DNA from: Nitrospirota bacterium
Lineage (GTDB): Bacteria; Nitrospirota; 9FT-COMBO-42-15; HDB-SIOI813
Direction: 5' to 3'
NCBI GenBank assembly: GCA_020846775.1
Contig: JADLDG010000039.1
Location: 1 to 47,947 of the forward strand
Length of the DNA: 47,947 bases
Made by a program: the position numbers and the translations under genes
Shown here: positions 9,937 to 19,225 of the stretch, in pieces
Numbering within the stretch: the first letter of the stretch is position 1
Layout: every line of letters begins with the position of its first letter
Notes under the pieces: generated by a model
The model's input: only the letters and a program-made list of their open reading frames with translations
Database searches by the model: none
Told to the model about the DNA's origin: nothing

Positions 9937-10707
9937 TTACCTCACCATAACACTTAAAACATTAAAGAAGTCACCCTTCATACCCTCAAATGCCCTTTGA
10001 ACCAGATTAGAAAATAAGGGCATTGAAAGCACCATTATCAATAATCCGCCTGCTATAGTAATTGGAAAACCAACCATCATTACATTCATCTGCGGCATCG
10101 TCTTTGATACAATGGCCAGAGCAATGTTTGTAATAAACAATGCTACAATCACAGGGGCGCCTATCCTTATAGCAAGGACGAATATATCCCTTGAAAGTGT
10201 CATAATACCTGCAAACATCTGATCAGTTAATGCTAATCTCAACGGAGGCACCAGGGTAAAACTCTCAGCAATAGCAGCAATAAATAAATGATGCGCATTT
10301 ATAGTCAGGAATATCAGTGTCGCCATTATCGTATGGAATTGACCGATAATAGGCACATGCGTACTCGTTTGAGGATCAATTACATTTACTATAGAGAATC
10401 CCATCTGAAAACCTATAATCTCACCTGCCATTTCAAGGGCGCTGAAGAGCAACTTTGCTATTAGTCCTATCGTAAAACCTATGATTATCTCGCCGGCTAT
10501 CCCTGCTGTCATTGTTATCAAGTCTGCAGATATTATTGCCGCATCAATCTTTACAATGCCGATCAATATAAGCGACATCATTAATGAAAGACCTATTTTG
10601 AAGACCCTCGGAACATTGCGAGCCCCAAGAAATGGTATAAAAAAGATCATAGCCGCAGTACGTACAAATATCAGGGTAAAAGAGTTCAATTGCATTAAGA
10701 TATCCAT
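9937..10707 (-). CDS. fliR: Flagellar export gate protein FliR
   Basis: Hydrophobic protein of 256 residues with about six membrane helices. It matches the FliR/SctT family by position and by segments such as FVRTAAMIFFIPFLGARNVPRVFKIGLSL and the GEIIGFQMGFSIVNVIDPQT loop. It forms the export gate with FliP and FliQ. It sits between fliQ and flhB in the standard order. Confidence 0.95.
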   Translation of the reverse strand: MDILMQLNSFTLIFVRTAAMIFFIPFLGARNVPRVFKIGLSLMMSLILIGIVKIDAAIISADLITMTAGIAGEIIIGFTIGLIAKLLFSALEMAGEIIGFQMGFSIVNVIDPQTSTHVPIIGQFHTIMATLIFLTINAHHLFIAAIAESFTLVPPLRLALTDQMFAGIMTLSRDIFVLAIRIGAPVIVALFITNIALAIVSKTMPQMNVMMVGFPITIAGGLLIMVLSMPLFSNLVQRAFEGMKGDFFNVLSVMVR

Positions 10708-10726
10708 TAAGTTTACAGCCCTTTAT

Positions 10727-10996
10727 TTATTTAATATATGCCGGGATATTTATAAATAAGGATGATGTAAATCCCAGCATTACCCTCATCATCCATGGGA
10801 AAAATATCAGCAGCGCCAGAAATGTTACGATAATCTTTGGGACAAATGTCAGAGTTGCCTCGCTGATCTGAGTGACCGCTTGAAATATGCTTATTATCAG
10901 TCCTATCCCAAGGCTCACCAGCAGCATTGGAGCAGCTATCAACAGTGTTGTCTCCAGGGCACTCTTGCCAATTGTCATAACAAGTTCAGGTGTCAT
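10727..10996 (-). CDS. fliQ: Flagellar export gate protein FliQ
   Basis: A small protein of 89 residues with two membrane helices and the family-typical GLIISIFQAVTQISEATLTFVPKI centre. It is an export-gate component of the inner membrane. The ribosome site GGAGAG lies about seven bases upstream. It is flanked by fliP and fliR. Confidence 0.96.
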   Translation of the reverse strand: MTPELVMTIGKSALETTLLIAAPMLLVSLGIGLIISIFQAVTQISEATLTFVPKIIVTFLALLIFFPWMMRVMLGFTSSLFINIPAYIK

Positions 10997-11013
10997 TTTA
11001 CTCTCCGCTCTTT

Positions 11014-11832
11014 TTAACCAAAGCTTCTTACTATAGAGCCTACTATGAGATACCAGCCGTCAACCAGTACAAATAACATGAGTTTAAATGGCAGCGATAT
11101 CACAACCGGGGGGAGCATAAGCATGCCCATTGACATAAGAACGCTCGCTACTACCATATCCAGAACAAGAAATGGGATATAGATTAGAAAACCAATCTGG
11201 AATGCAGTCTTTAACTCACTTATCATAAACGCTGGAATTATCACATGTGTCGGAACCTCAGATATATTTTTTGGGTCAGGAATCCTTGCCATATCTATGA
11301 ACAGTGACAGATCCTTTTCCCTCACCTGCTTAAGCATAAATTCCCTGACAGGCAATATGGCCCTGTCAAAGGCAACTGACTGTGATATTTGATTTGTCAT
11401 CAGCGGCTGCAGAGCCTCACTGTTAACCCTGGCCCAGACCGGCGACATTATGAAAAAAGTCAAAAATATTGAGAGGCTTATCAAGACCTGATTCGGCGGG
11501 ATCTGCGGTGTACCGAGCGCCTGGCGGAGAAGAGACAGGACAACTGCTATCCTGGTAAAGGATGTAACCATCACAATAATGGCCGGTGCCAGAGACAGTA
11601 TCGTAAGCAGCATCAGTATCTGTACTGTAACTGCTGTCCCGCCGGCACCCTGAGACCCTCCTATACTGACATTAATTTCAGGCAGAGAGATGGTGTTTCC
11701 TGAGGCCGCCGCCCCCCACGCTAAGCTGTCAGCATAAACCGGGTAAATAAATGCTGCAGCCCCGATCACAAGGGTCTTGTAAAAAGATCTAAACTTTTTC
11801 CCACAATTCATCTTGTAACTCAACCCTCTCAT
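11014..11832 (-). CDS. fliP: Flagellar export gate protein FliP
   Basis: FliP family, 272 residues from this start. It has a cleavable signal peptide ending near VYADS, a second hydrophobic segment, a periplasmic stretch, and the C-terminal helices with LDMVVASVLMSMGMLMLPPVVISLPFKL. It forms the export-gate pore with FliQ and FliR. The frame opens inside fliO (44-bp overlap). An alternative ATG seven codons later (11811) would give a tidier signal peptide and a 23-bp overlap. Neither start has an ideal ribosome site. Confidence 0.95.
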   Translation of the reverse strand: MRGLSYKMNCGKKFRSFYKTLVIGAAAFIYPVYADSLAWGAAASGNTISLPEINVSIGGSQGAGGTAVTVQILMLLTILSLAPAIIVMVTSFTRIAVVLSLLRQALGTPQIPPNQVLISLSIFLTFFIMSPVWARVNSEALQPLMTNQISQSVAFDRAILPVREFMLKQVREKDLSLFIDMARIPDPKNISEVPTHVIIPAFMISELKTAFQIGFLIYIPFLVLDMVVASVLMSMGMLMLPPVVISLPFKLMLFVLVDGWYLIVGSIVRSFG

Positions 11833-12844
11833 TTGTTGGTTCAGAATTGATCTTCTCTTTCAAAACCTCAACGAAGTCTTCATCCTTTCCAAGTTTTGTA
11901 AGCATAGAAATATGCGTGGCAGTAACACCAACGACTATTTTTTCTCCTGCAATCTCCACTAATGCGATTGATTTCTTTGGCCCGAGATATGTGCTTGTCA
12001 CTACCCGGATCTTCTGATCTTGCCCGGACAGCCCGATCTTCTTTCCCAGATATTTCTTCACGAGATAAACAATAGCAAATAGGAGTGACAGAACTATCCC
12101 GAGTGCCGTCACCATCTTAATAAAAGAGCCGGTAAAACCCGGGGGATCTTTCAATAAATGAGGCTTATCTTCATCAATATGCTGATCAGGCTGCAGTCCG
12201 TCTGTTTTAAGCAGTCCTGTTACGGCTTCTGCATGCGATTGTCCGCTCAAAACCTCGCCCTGATTTTCGTTCGTGTTAGCTGCGGCAACATCACTACTTT
12301 CAATCGGCTCAATTTGTGCAGGCGGCACTTGTTCTATTGTTACCGGTAATTTGATTTTTTCAGGTGGAATCGCATTTTTATTCAAACGCTTTCCCGTATT
12401 AACTTTTACAGCAGCCGGAGTCTTTTTATTTACAGCCGGAGGTTGTTGATCATAACTTATTATCAGACCATTATTATCCCTGCTGATACTGACCCTGTCC
12501 TTCAAGTTGACCGCATTGCCATATGCAAATAATCTTATCCGAACTGTATTTTCATCAAACTGATAAATAAAGATATTTTTAACAATTTCATCTTCCACCT
12601 TCAGCCATTGTTTGGGCGGATCTGTATAAGCCTCAGGAATTTCAACCTGAATAAATTCATTCCGGTATAATATTTTTTCATGTTCCGGCTTTTCATCAAA
12701 CATGAGTTCTATTTTAGTGTTATCTACTGATGTAGCAATTTTCACATCATTGAGCATGACAAGATTAGCCGGCCTGGCCGCAGCAGATTGATGCAAGGCA
12801 GGCAATAATGTCAATAATGTCATAACTGATAATATTCTTTTCAT
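11789..12844 (-). CDS. fliO: FliO with N-terminal AMIN-like periplasmic domain
   Basis: At 351 residues this is far longer than a typical FliO of about 100-140. A signal peptide (about 1-23) is followed by a beta-rich AMIN-like domain (about 25-130), with alternating strands such as NTKIELMFDEKPEHEKILYR and NTVRIRLFAYGNAVNLKDRV. A proline-rich linker leads to a membrane helix (about 238-262). The cytoplasmic FliO domain follows, with IRVVTSTYLGPKKSIALVEIAGEKIVVGVT. FliO assists FliP assembly. The AMIN-like half may anchor to peptidoglycan or the envelope; that is inference from the domain family. Confidence 0.85.
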   Translation of the reverse strand: MKRILSVMTLLTLLPALHQSAAARPANLVMLNDVKIATSVDNTKIELMFDEKPEHEKILYRNEFIQVEIPEAYTDPPKQWLKVEDEIVKNIFIYQFDENTVRIRLFAYGNAVNLKDRVSISRDNNGLIISYDQQPPAVNKKTPAAVKVNTGKRLNKNAIPPEKIKLPVTIEQVPPAQIEPIESSDVAAANTNENQGEVLSGQSHAEAVTGLLKTDGLQPDQHIDEDKPHLLKDPPGFTGSFIKMVTALGIVLSLLFAIVYLVKKYLGKKIGLSGQDQKIRVVTSTYLGPKKSIALVEIAGEKIVVGVTATHISMLTKLGKDEDFVEVLKEKINSEPTNERVELQDELWEKV

Positions 12845-12897
12845 TCGAAAACCCCTCTTCCCTGTCGTGCCGGTCCCATTGACAATTCAATTATTGC

Positions 12898-13314
12898 TTA
12901 CTTCAACTGCTCAACCCTATCAGTAAGACTCAATACATCCGTCAGGCGAATCCCGAACTTATCATTAACAATGACCACTTCACCCCTGGCAATCAACTTG
13001 TCATTTACCAGTACGTCCATTGGTTCACCTGCCATTTTGTTTAATTCAATTATTGAACCCTGTCCCAGCTGAAGCAGATCCTTTATCAACATCTTGGTCC
13101 CGCCGACAAGTACTGATACATGCAATGATATATCCAGGATAAAATCAAGGTTGTTTACACCACCTCCTGTATTTGCAGCCGTAAGCGGTGTAAAGTTGGC
13201 TGGCCTGGCATCCGTAACATTTTCCCGCGATGCAGCCTGACTTTTATCCTCCGCATCCGCTGTTTCTTCATGCAGAGATTGTTCCCACTGGGCCGCTAAT
13301 TCATTATCATCCAT
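12898..13314 (-). CDS. fliN: Flagellar motor switch protein FliN
   Basis: 138 residues. The N-terminal half is acidic and poorly conserved. The C-terminal SpoA domain (about residues 60-135) reads FILDISLHVSVLVGGTKMLI and continues with the QLGQGSIIELNKMAGEPMDVLVN pattern of the C-ring. It partners FliM, encoded immediately upstream, and FliG from operon 1. The 13-bp gap to fliM fits one operon. Confidence 0.96.
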   Translation of the reverse strand: MDDNELAAQWEQSLHEETADAEDKSQAASRENVTDARPANFTPLTAANTGGGVNNLDFILDISLHVSVLVGGTKMLIKDLLQLGQGSIIELNKMAGEPMDVLVNDKLIARGEVVIVNDKFGIRLTDVLSLTDRVEQLK

Positions 13315-13327
13315 TGCCTTCTACCCC

Positions 13328-14299
13328 CTATTTTGTAGACGACGAATTTATCTGGAATGCAAGATTCCCTCTATATATCCCGGGCCTCCCCGTAAACTTG
13401 GGCCGACCCTCAACCTTGGCCACTAAATTCTCATCAACCTGTTTATCGAGTATCAGGATGTCACCTGTCCTTAAATTCATCATTTCTTTAATCTTTATCA
13501 CTGTACCTCCCAGCTCAACGGTGATATTGAGCGAACATTCTGACAGCTGGTTCCCGAATCTTTCCATCCACTTTTGATCAACCTCATAATTATCACTCTG
13601 ATACCCTGCCTGTAATTTATCCTTTATTGGTTCAATGCAAGGGTAGGGTATGCATACATGTATCTTGCCAGGTGCATTATCAACCTCCATATCAAATGTT
13701 ATTACTATTACTATCTCAGTCGGCGTTACTATGGAAGCAAACTGTGGATTAATCTCAGTCCTGGAATACTGCACATCAACCGCATAAACTGGCTTCCATG
13801 CTTTTCCTATATCCTGAAGACAGAGATTAACAACCTTGTTGATTAACCTGTGTTCAATAGGTGTATAATCTCTTCCCTCAATTTTTACATGCGTCTGCGC
13901 CTTGCCGCCAAAAAAATTATCCACGAGAAGGTAGATTACCCGAGGATCAACGACGAGAAGGCTGAAACCCTTTAACGGGTCCATTTTAAATACATTAATA
14001 CATGCAGGCAAAGGTACATTCTTCATGAATTCATTAAACTTCATAAGCTCAACAGATGCCATGTTCACAACCACTATTTTTTTTAACAATGCAGACATGC
14101 TCACCTGAAATATCCGTGCAAATCGTTCACTGATTATCTCAAGAGTTGGCATTCTGCCGCGGATAACACGTTCATTACTTGTCAGATCATAATTACGCCA
14201 TCCGTCTCCATCTGCTGATGATGCATCTGCTGACAAGTCACCGTTATCAATCCCTCTTAGCAGAGCATTTACTTCATCCTGTGATAGAATTTTTTCCAT
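13328..14299 (-). CDS. fliM: Flagellar motor switch protein FliM
   Basis: 323 residues, standard length. The N-terminal LSQDEVNALLRGI is the conserved CheY-P binding and start motif. The middle CheC-like domain carries LLVVDPRVIYLLVDNFFGG. The C-terminal SpoA domain (about 245-315) includes VELGGTVIKIKEMMNLRTGDIL. It links FliG to FliN in the C-ring and receives chemotaxis input. It begins 9 bp after fliL. Confidence 0.97.
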   Translation of the reverse strand: MEKILSQDEVNALLRGIDNGDLSADASSADGDGWRNYDLTSNERVIRGRMPTLEIISERFARIFQVSMSALLKKIVVVNMASVELMKFNEFMKNVPLPACINVFKMDPLKGFSLLVVDPRVIYLLVDNFFGGKAQTHVKIEGRDYTPIEHRLINKVVNLCLQDIGKAWKPVYAVDVQYSRTEINPQFASIVTPTEIVIVITFDMEVDNAPGKIHVCIPYPCIEPIKDKLQAGYQSDNYEVDQKWMERFGNQLSECSLNITVELGGTVIKIKEMMNLRTGDILILDKQVDENLVAKVEGRPKFTGRPGIYRGNLAFQINSSSTK

Positions 14300-14308
14300 A
14301 TACCCTCA

Positions 14309-14839
14309 TTACTGCATTACAAATTCAGTAAAATAGACTGCTTTTACTTTTCCTGTCTGAAGATAGTGATTAATTCTTACAACCATATCTTCCTGCAACT
14401 TCAGTTTACCACCTGTACTTCTTACATCTTCAGCCGTCTTGCTTGTAAGCAGCATTAGAATGGTATCTCTTATCTGAGGCATTCTTTTTTGAATCTCTTC
14501 AACCACTATTTCAGAATCAACTTCCAGATTTATGGCTACCTTAAGATATATAGACTCAGACGGATCTGCTAAATTAATTATAAAAGGGTCCAGGGTCACT
14601 ATTTGTCCAGTGAATTCTTTCTTGGCATGTCCATCAGTTGCAGCTGCCGAGCTACCATCCCCACCCTTATGAATAAATAATTTCCATCCGGCATATCCAC
14701 CTCCCAGTATTAACACTATCCCTGCCCCTATAATGGCCAGCTTCATGAATTTCTTTTTTGGCGTCCTTGCAGGATTTTTTTCAGTCACATCATCTTCTAT
14801 CTTATTTTCTTCGTTCCCGGTATTTTCTTCTCTTGCCAT
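14309..14839 (-). CDS. fliL: Flagellar basal body protein FliL
   Basis: 176 residues. A cytoplasmic charged N-terminus and one membrane helix (about 33-52) are followed by a periplasmic FliL domain with the typical FIINLADPSESIYLKVAINLEVD and RDTILMLLTSKTAEDV segments. FliL associates with stators and the stomatin-like ring. It is the first gene of operon 2. A seven-G ribosome site precedes the ATG, and a sigma-54 promoter ends 57 bp upstream. Confidence 0.95.
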   Translation of the reverse strand: MAREENTGNEENKIEDDVTEKNPARTPKKKFMKLAIIGAGIVLILGGGYAGWKLFIHKGGDGSSAAATDGHAKKEFTGQIVTLDPFIINLADPSESIYLKVAINLEVDSEIVVEEIQKRMPQIRDTILMLLTSKTAEDVRSTGGKLKLQEDMVVRINHYLQTGKVKAVYFTEFVMQ

Positions 14840-14895
14840 ATCCCCCCCTTAGTAAGCCTGCCAGGTCAAATTCACAAGAACTGTCAACCTATTTT

Positions 14896-14911
14896 TGCAA
14901 TGAACATGCCA
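14896..14911 (-). promoter_or_regulatory. Sigma-54 promoter of the fliL operon
   Basis: The minus strand reads TGGCATGTTCATTGCA, matching the -24/-12 consensus TGGCAYR-N4-TTGCW at every defined position, with GG and GC exactly spaced. Transcription would start near 14884, giving a leader of about 45 bases before fliL. It is the only strong promoter seen between the flgE terminator and fliL. Confidence 0.85.
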
Positions 14912-15015
14912 GCAAAATGCCGTATGCATAATTATTTATTTCTTGATATTTCAAGTAGTTATAGAACTCATCAGGATCATGGGGAGTAGGTCTGACGTCA
15001 AACTAAGCAATGCTG

Positions 15016-15031
15016 CGTCATGCAATTGACA
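15016..15031. promoter_or_regulatory. Candidate enhancer site (UAS) for the fliL promoter
   Basis: The minus strand reads TGTCAATTGCATGACG, a near-palindrome. It is 13/16 identical to the perfect palindrome at 29708-29723, which sits upstream of another sigma-54 promoter. It lies about 105 bp upstream of the -24 element, a normal distance for an NtrC-type activator site. A further half-site (TTGACG) is seen near 14995-15002. Confidence 0.5.
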
Positions 15032-15055
15032 AACAAATCTGTAATACAAATAAAA

Positions 15056-15082
15056 TAGCCCCCTCAGGTCCTGAGGGGGCTA
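15056..15082 (-). terminator. Rho-independent terminator of the flgB-flgE operon
   Basis: A perfect 13-bp stem (tagccccctcagg paired with its complement around a single central base) is followed on the minus strand by TTTTATTT. It lies 14 bp after the flgE stop codon and separates the two flagellar operons. Confidence 0.92.
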
Positions 15083-15095
15083 AATGTTAAAACTA

Positions 15096-16427
15096 TTATC
15101 TCTTCAGATTCACCAGCTCTTCAAGCATTGAGTCGGTGGTAGTGATAATCCTTGAGTTGGCCTGAAAGGCCCTCTGTGTAGTTATAAGTTTAACAAATTC
15201 TTCTGCAAGATCCACATTGGAAAGTTCAAGTGTATTTGCAAGAATCCTTCCGCGGCCTCCGTTATCCGGTGATCCCAATACTGGTTGGCCTGAATCAAAA
15301 GATTGTGCATACAGGTTTTTACCGATCTTGGTCATCCCCTCAGGATTTGTGAACATACCAATTACAATCTGACCTATGGTCCTCGTCTGACCATTTGTAA
15401 ACAGCCCGCTGATTATTCCGGATTGATTTACATTGATACTCTTTAATGAACCGGCGGCATAGCCATTCTGATTCATGAATACAGTAGTTGAGGCGGAACC
15501 AAATTGTGTCGTACCATCTAATCCTGATCCGCCTTCGGTAATACTTGTACCAAAGTCAAAATTGATAGCCTGATTCTGTACTCCCCCGCCTTTAAAATTA
15601 AAATCTGATATGACGCTTGCCAGACCCAGGCCAGACACAGGATCAATATCCATATCCGCTGTATTTTCAGCTACCAGGGCACCGCTGGAATCAAACTGAA
15701 GATAGCCTCGCCCCATAACCTCGGTACCTGTAGCCCCATCCGCCACTGCATTCCACTGCCAGTAATTTCCCGTTCCGCCCGCTGTATCTTCATGTATTTT
15801 CGTATAATAGGTTGTAACTTGGTGCTGATTTCCAAGGGAATCGTAAACCGTCAAAGAATTGGAAAAGTGATAGGAGTTACCAACGTCATTAATGTCAAAA
15901 CCTGATGCTATTGGAGCTTTGCTTGAATCGAGATTAGCAGTCACCTGCACATTTGATGTTGTGTTAGGTGGGGTTGTATTTGATGATACATCAATATTAC
16001 CAATGGTGCTGGTAGCGTTTCCTGTTGAATTTGCCTGGTATGCTTGAAGAAAATATCCTTCGGGATTTACGATGTAACCTTCTTTATTAATACTAAACTG
16101 GCCTGCCCTCGAGTAGTATGAAGTCCCTGCTGAATCATTAACAAGGAAGAACCCTTCTCCATCAATGCCAAAATCAAGTGCACTTGAGGTTGTCTCCATT
16201 GACCCCTGTGAAAATAGCGTAGAGACATCGCTAAGATATACACCCCGGCCTATCTGCGAACCTGATGAGCCTGTAAGGCTTTGGCTCAGAACATCCGAAA
16301 AAGCGGCACGGCTTGCCTTGAAACCTACGGTATTTACATTCGCAATATTGTTACCTATCACTGAAAGCGACGTGCCATTTGCGTTAAGACCGCTTATCCC
16401 TGTAAATAGTGATGTTAAAATTGCCAT
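15096..16427 (-). CDS. flgE: Flagellar hook protein FlgE
   Basis: 443 residues. The conserved rod/hook N-terminus (LFTGISGLNANGTSLSVIGNNIANVNTVGFKASRA) and C-terminus (VDLAEEFVKLITTQRAFQANSRIITTTDSML) are present, forming the coiled D0 domain. The middle holds the DGEGFFLV segment and a serine/glycine/threonine-rich exposed region. It is the last gene of operon 1, after flgD, and is followed by a strong terminator. Length, order and termini identify the hook protein rather than a rod protein (FlgF or FlgG). Confidence 0.95.
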   Translation of the reverse strand: MAILTSLFTGISGLNANGTSLSVIGNNIANVNTVGFKASRAAFSDVLSQSLTGSSGSQIGRGVYLSDVSTLFSQGSMETTSSALDFGIDGEGFFLVNDSAGTSYYSRAGQFSINKEGYIVNPEGYFLQAYQANSTGNATSTIGNIDVSSNTTPPNTTSNVQVTANLDSSKAPIASGFDINDVGNSYHFSNSLTVYDSLGNQHQVTTYYTKIHEDTAGGTGNYWQWNAVADGATGTEVMGRGYLQFDSSGALVAENTADMDIDPVSGLGLASVISDFNFKGGGVQNQAINFDFGTSITEGGSGLDGTTQFGSASTTVFMNQNGYAAGSLKSINVNQSGIISGLFTNGQTRTIGQIVIGMFTNPEGMTKIGKNLYAQSFDSGQPVLGSPDNGGRGRILANTLELSNVDLAEEFVKLITTQRAFQANSRIITTTDSMLEELVNLKR

Positions 16428-16539
16428 TTTAATTCCCTCCTTTATTATTCGTCTGAAAACAGCTCATACCTGTTATTCTGAAATATGTTCTGAACTAATT
16501 TAAAAAGCATTTCCATTACTCTTTTAGGGCCAGGTCCTT

Positions 16540-17211
16540 TTATTTATTCACCTCCTTAATCTCTTCAATATCAGATACCGGCACCTTCAAGCCATTTATT
16601 GTAAGAAAAGGAACATTTCCTTCAAACAATATGCCATCAACAATGCCAATTACGTTTGGAAGAATATTAATCTGATCTCCCTTCACATCTTTTGCACTTA
16701 ATGAAAAGTTATATTCACCTGAAGGCATGATATTTCCTGAAAAATCTCTGCCGTCCCATAAACCGGTATGGAACCCGGCGCTTTGCGGTCCGGCCTCTAT
16801 TTTCGAGACCGGTTTCCCATCTTTATCAAATATCCTGATAACAACATCAGTTGCATCTTTATTTAACTGATACCCAATGCCGGTTGCTCCACTTTTATCG
16901 TTTATATTAATCGTGTTTCCGGTGGCCTTTACATTTTTCCCGATTAAGTTAACTGCCTGTGCATTGTTCATATTTTTCTGTGTCTCTGTCAGTGTTTTTA
17001 TGCCATTGTTGATGCCCGATAGGTGATCGAGACTTGAAAACTGGGAAAGCTGTGTCACAAACTCTGTATGTTCCATAGGCTTTAACGGGTCCTGATATTG
17101 AAGTTGAGTAACAAGAAGACGTATGAAATCTTCCTGACCAAGGGTTTTCTTAACCTCGTTGTCAACTTTACTGGCAGAAGCAATTTCATTAGAAGTGACG
17201 GAATTAATCAT
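16540..17211 (-). CDS. flgD: Hook capping protein FlgD
   Basis: 223 residues. The N-terminal family motif LGQEDFIRLLVTQLQYQDPLKPMEHTEFVTQLSQFSSL is intact. A C-terminal Ig-like/TUDOR region contains GPQSAGFHTGLWDGRDFSGN and SGEYNFSLSAKD. It caps hook polymerisation. It lies 20 bp downstream of fliK and precedes flgE by a 112-bp gap in which I see no clear promoter. Confidence 0.96.
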   Translation of the reverse strand: MINSVTSNEIASASKVDNEVKKTLGQEDFIRLLVTQLQYQDPLKPMEHTEFVTQLSQFSSLDHLSGINNGIKTLTETQKNMNNAQAVNLIGKNVKATGNTININDKSGATGIGYQLNKDATDVVIRIFDKDGKPVSKIEAGPQSAGFHTGLWDGRDFSGNIMPSGEYNFSLSAKDVKGDQINILPNVIGIVDGILFEGNVPFLTINGLKVPVSDIEEIKEVNK

Positions 17212-17230
17212 ATAACCTCCCTTTGTTTAA

Positions 17231-18217
17231 TCACACAAATATGCTGAGTCCTACAGCCGAGCCTGCATATAACAGAGTCTCATCCATGTGAGACAAAACA
17301 TTTTCATCATTTACATGACTCACAACAAAAATATCATCATTAAACATATTTCTGCTGTTTCGGCCTGACCATCCACCCGATATATTTCCATCAAAATTTG
17401 ACGGCGCTATATTCACTGTAACTTGATCTACATTCAAACCTGACCTCCTTAATTGTTCGACAAGCGTATCAATATTTGCATCTATAATACCCTTGACACT
17501 TTTATCCTCAACAGTAATAATCGCATTGATACTGTCTTTTATAACTGATAAATCTATATGAAGATGTCCAAGTTCTTCCGGCTGAAGACTGATCTTTGCC
17601 GAATTCCCCCCTATGTGGTAAAGATCAATAATTTTGTCTGACAGATGTGATACTAAATCAGGACCATTTGTATGAATTGGTTGGAGCGTGACTTCATTAC
17701 TGTTTACGCTGGCAACGTCCGTAACTAAATTCGGAATAATCTCCGGCATTGTATCAACTGTCGTCTCAGGCATTTGTTCCAGATGCTTGTTGAAGTCGTC
17801 TTGAAATGAATTCAAATCTAATAAGCCTTTATATGCATCTGAATCGCCATTAAGTGACATAGAAGCCTTAGCGCCGGAAAAGGAAATATTATCGTCCTTT
17901 GATTCAGTTTCCGCACCCTGACCTAACCTGTCCTCATCACCAGCATTTATTTGCCTGAATAAGGGAACCGGCCCTGATGTTAATATATCCTTATTCAATT
18001 CAGCGGCTTGTTTCAGCTTTGAGGGAAAGGATGTCGGTCCTTCAACGCCGGGAACTGACACGTTATTACCGGTCAATGACAACATATACAACAGTTCTGA
18101 AAAGTTTTCACTATCTGCCGGCCCTGCTGGCTTTTTCTTAACATCATCAGTCTTTTCAGATGCATTTCGGGATTCAGCAGGTTTCTCTGCCGGAGGCAGG
18201 ACAGTCGGCATATTCAT
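17231..18217 (-). CDS. fliK: Hook-length control protein FliK
   Basis: 328 residues with a long, disordered, acidic N-terminal region. The C-terminal FliK domain (about 190-285) contains ISLQPEELGHLHIDLSVIKDS and DTLVEQLRRSGLNVDQVTVNI, the family hallmark (LxPExLGxLxV). It measures hook length and triggers the FlhB switch. The tail after residue 285 is unusual and low in conservation. Position next to flgD supports the call. Confidence 0.92.
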   Translation of the reverse strand: MNMPTVLPPAEKPAESRNASEKTDDVKKKPAGPADSENFSELLYMLSLTGNNVSVPGVEGPTSFPSKLKQAAELNKDILTSGPVPLFRQINAGDEDRLGQGAETESKDDNISFSGAKASMSLNGDSDAYKGLLDLNSFQDDFNKHLEQMPETTVDTMPEIIPNLVTDVASVNSNEVTLQPIHTNGPDLVSHLSDKIIDLYHIGGNSAKISLQPEELGHLHIDLSVIKDSINAIITVEDKSVKGIIDANIDTLVEQLRRSGLNVDQVTVNIAPSNFDGNISGGWSGRNSRNMFNDDIFVVSHVNDENVLSHMDETLLYAGSAVGLSIFV

Positions 18218-18218
18218 T

Positions 18219-18773
18219 CTACTTTTCCACCTTTTTAGAAACTATCCTTTCACTTATTAGTGCAGCCTTGTCAGCGCTGATTGCCCCCAGAATCTTACCT
18301 GCCTGTTTACTTTTTATGGCACTCAGAAGTTTTACACTAAGTTCAGTGTCCATTTTTTCAATCCTCTGAGCGGCCTCTTCAACTGACATTGCTTCATACA
18401 ACTTTGCGGTCATTGATACTCCGTCCCGGGTCTTGCTGTCTGAAGGACTCTTCTGCATCTTTTCACGGAGTGATGAATACTGCTTCAGTGATAGTTCTAT
18501 CGAATTCTTCAGCATATCCAATCGTGCTTCTTCCTTCTTTAATGCCTCTTCCCTCTTTGACAGTTCTCTCTCTCTTGCCTCAAGCTCCTTCATTATATCC
18601 TGTATATCCATTCCGACATCCACAGAAGATGCCTCATTACTGTTGCGGTCTCCTTCTACACCATGATCACTATCTTGTTTTTGCACAGCGACTGCCGGTA
18701 CAAATATGAAGATACCTGTTAGGACAGTGAATACTATGGTAAGAGATATTATGAATTCTTTACGTTTTAACAA
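18219..18773 (-). CDS. motE: MotE-like flagellar protein (MgtE N-terminal domain)
   Basis: 184 residues. One N-terminal membrane segment (about 8-28) leads into a periplasmic coiled coil (about 60-105, ELEARERELSKREEALKKEEARL). The C-terminal helical domain is of MgtE_N type, with YEAMSVEEAAQRIEKMDTELSVKLLSAI and KAALISERI. MotE-type proteins chaperone the stator partner MotC in rhizobia and are common between fliJ and fliK elsewhere. The symbol is by analogy; molecular function here is unproven. Confidence 0.75.
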   Translation of the reverse strand: MLKRKEFIISLTIVFTVLTGIFIFVPAVAVQKQDSDHGVEGDRNSNEASSVDVGMDIQDIMKELEARERELSKREEALKKEEARLDMLKNSIELSLKQYSSLREKMQKSPSDSKTRDGVSMTAKLYEAMSVEEAAQRIEKMDTELSVKLLSAIKSKQAGKILGAISADKAALISERIVSKKVEK

Positions 18774-18781
18774 TGAAGGCC

Positions 18782-19225
18782 TCAGTTGTTAGTGGTATAC
18801 CTGTTGTTCCCTATCTCATTCATCGTTTTTTTATCTTCTTTTTTGACATGTTCTTTTTTACTGTTGATCGCTTTGTTTCTGACCTTTTCAGCAATCTTTT
18901 TATCCTTTGATGCACTTATCAGCGCCGATTCTCTTTCATTATATGTCTTAACAACGTCAGCAACCCTCTTCCGCTGGACCTCCAAATCAAGCGTTATCTG
19001 ATGCAGAAAAGAATGATACATGAATATTTCATGTGACGGCACTTCACTCTCCTGTCGCTCTTTCAATTCATCATTTGCCTGTCGGCAAATTTCCTCAAGA
19101 GCAAATAGTTTTCTCTCCTCCAGCTCCAGTTTCTCAAGTACTTCAGCCAATTCGTACTTCATAGTCTCCTCCAGAAATTCCCTGTATCTAAGGAGCGGAT
19201 CAAATCTTTCGCTCTCACGCCTCAT
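18782..19225 (-). CDS. fliJ: Flagellar export chaperone FliJ
   Basis: 147 residues, almost entirely a charged antiparallel coiled coil, as expected for FliJ, the central stalk of the export ATPase. The start RFDPLLRYREFLEE and a basic tail fit the family. It overlaps fliI by 4 bp and precedes the motE-like gene. Confidence 0.85.
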   Translation of the reverse strand: MRRESERFDPLLRYREFLEETMKYELAEVLEKLELEERKLFALEEICRQANDELKERQESEVPSHEIFMYHSFLHQITLDLEVQRKRVADVVKTYNERESALISASKDKKIAEKVRNKAINSKKEHVKKEDKKTMNEIGNNRYTTNN

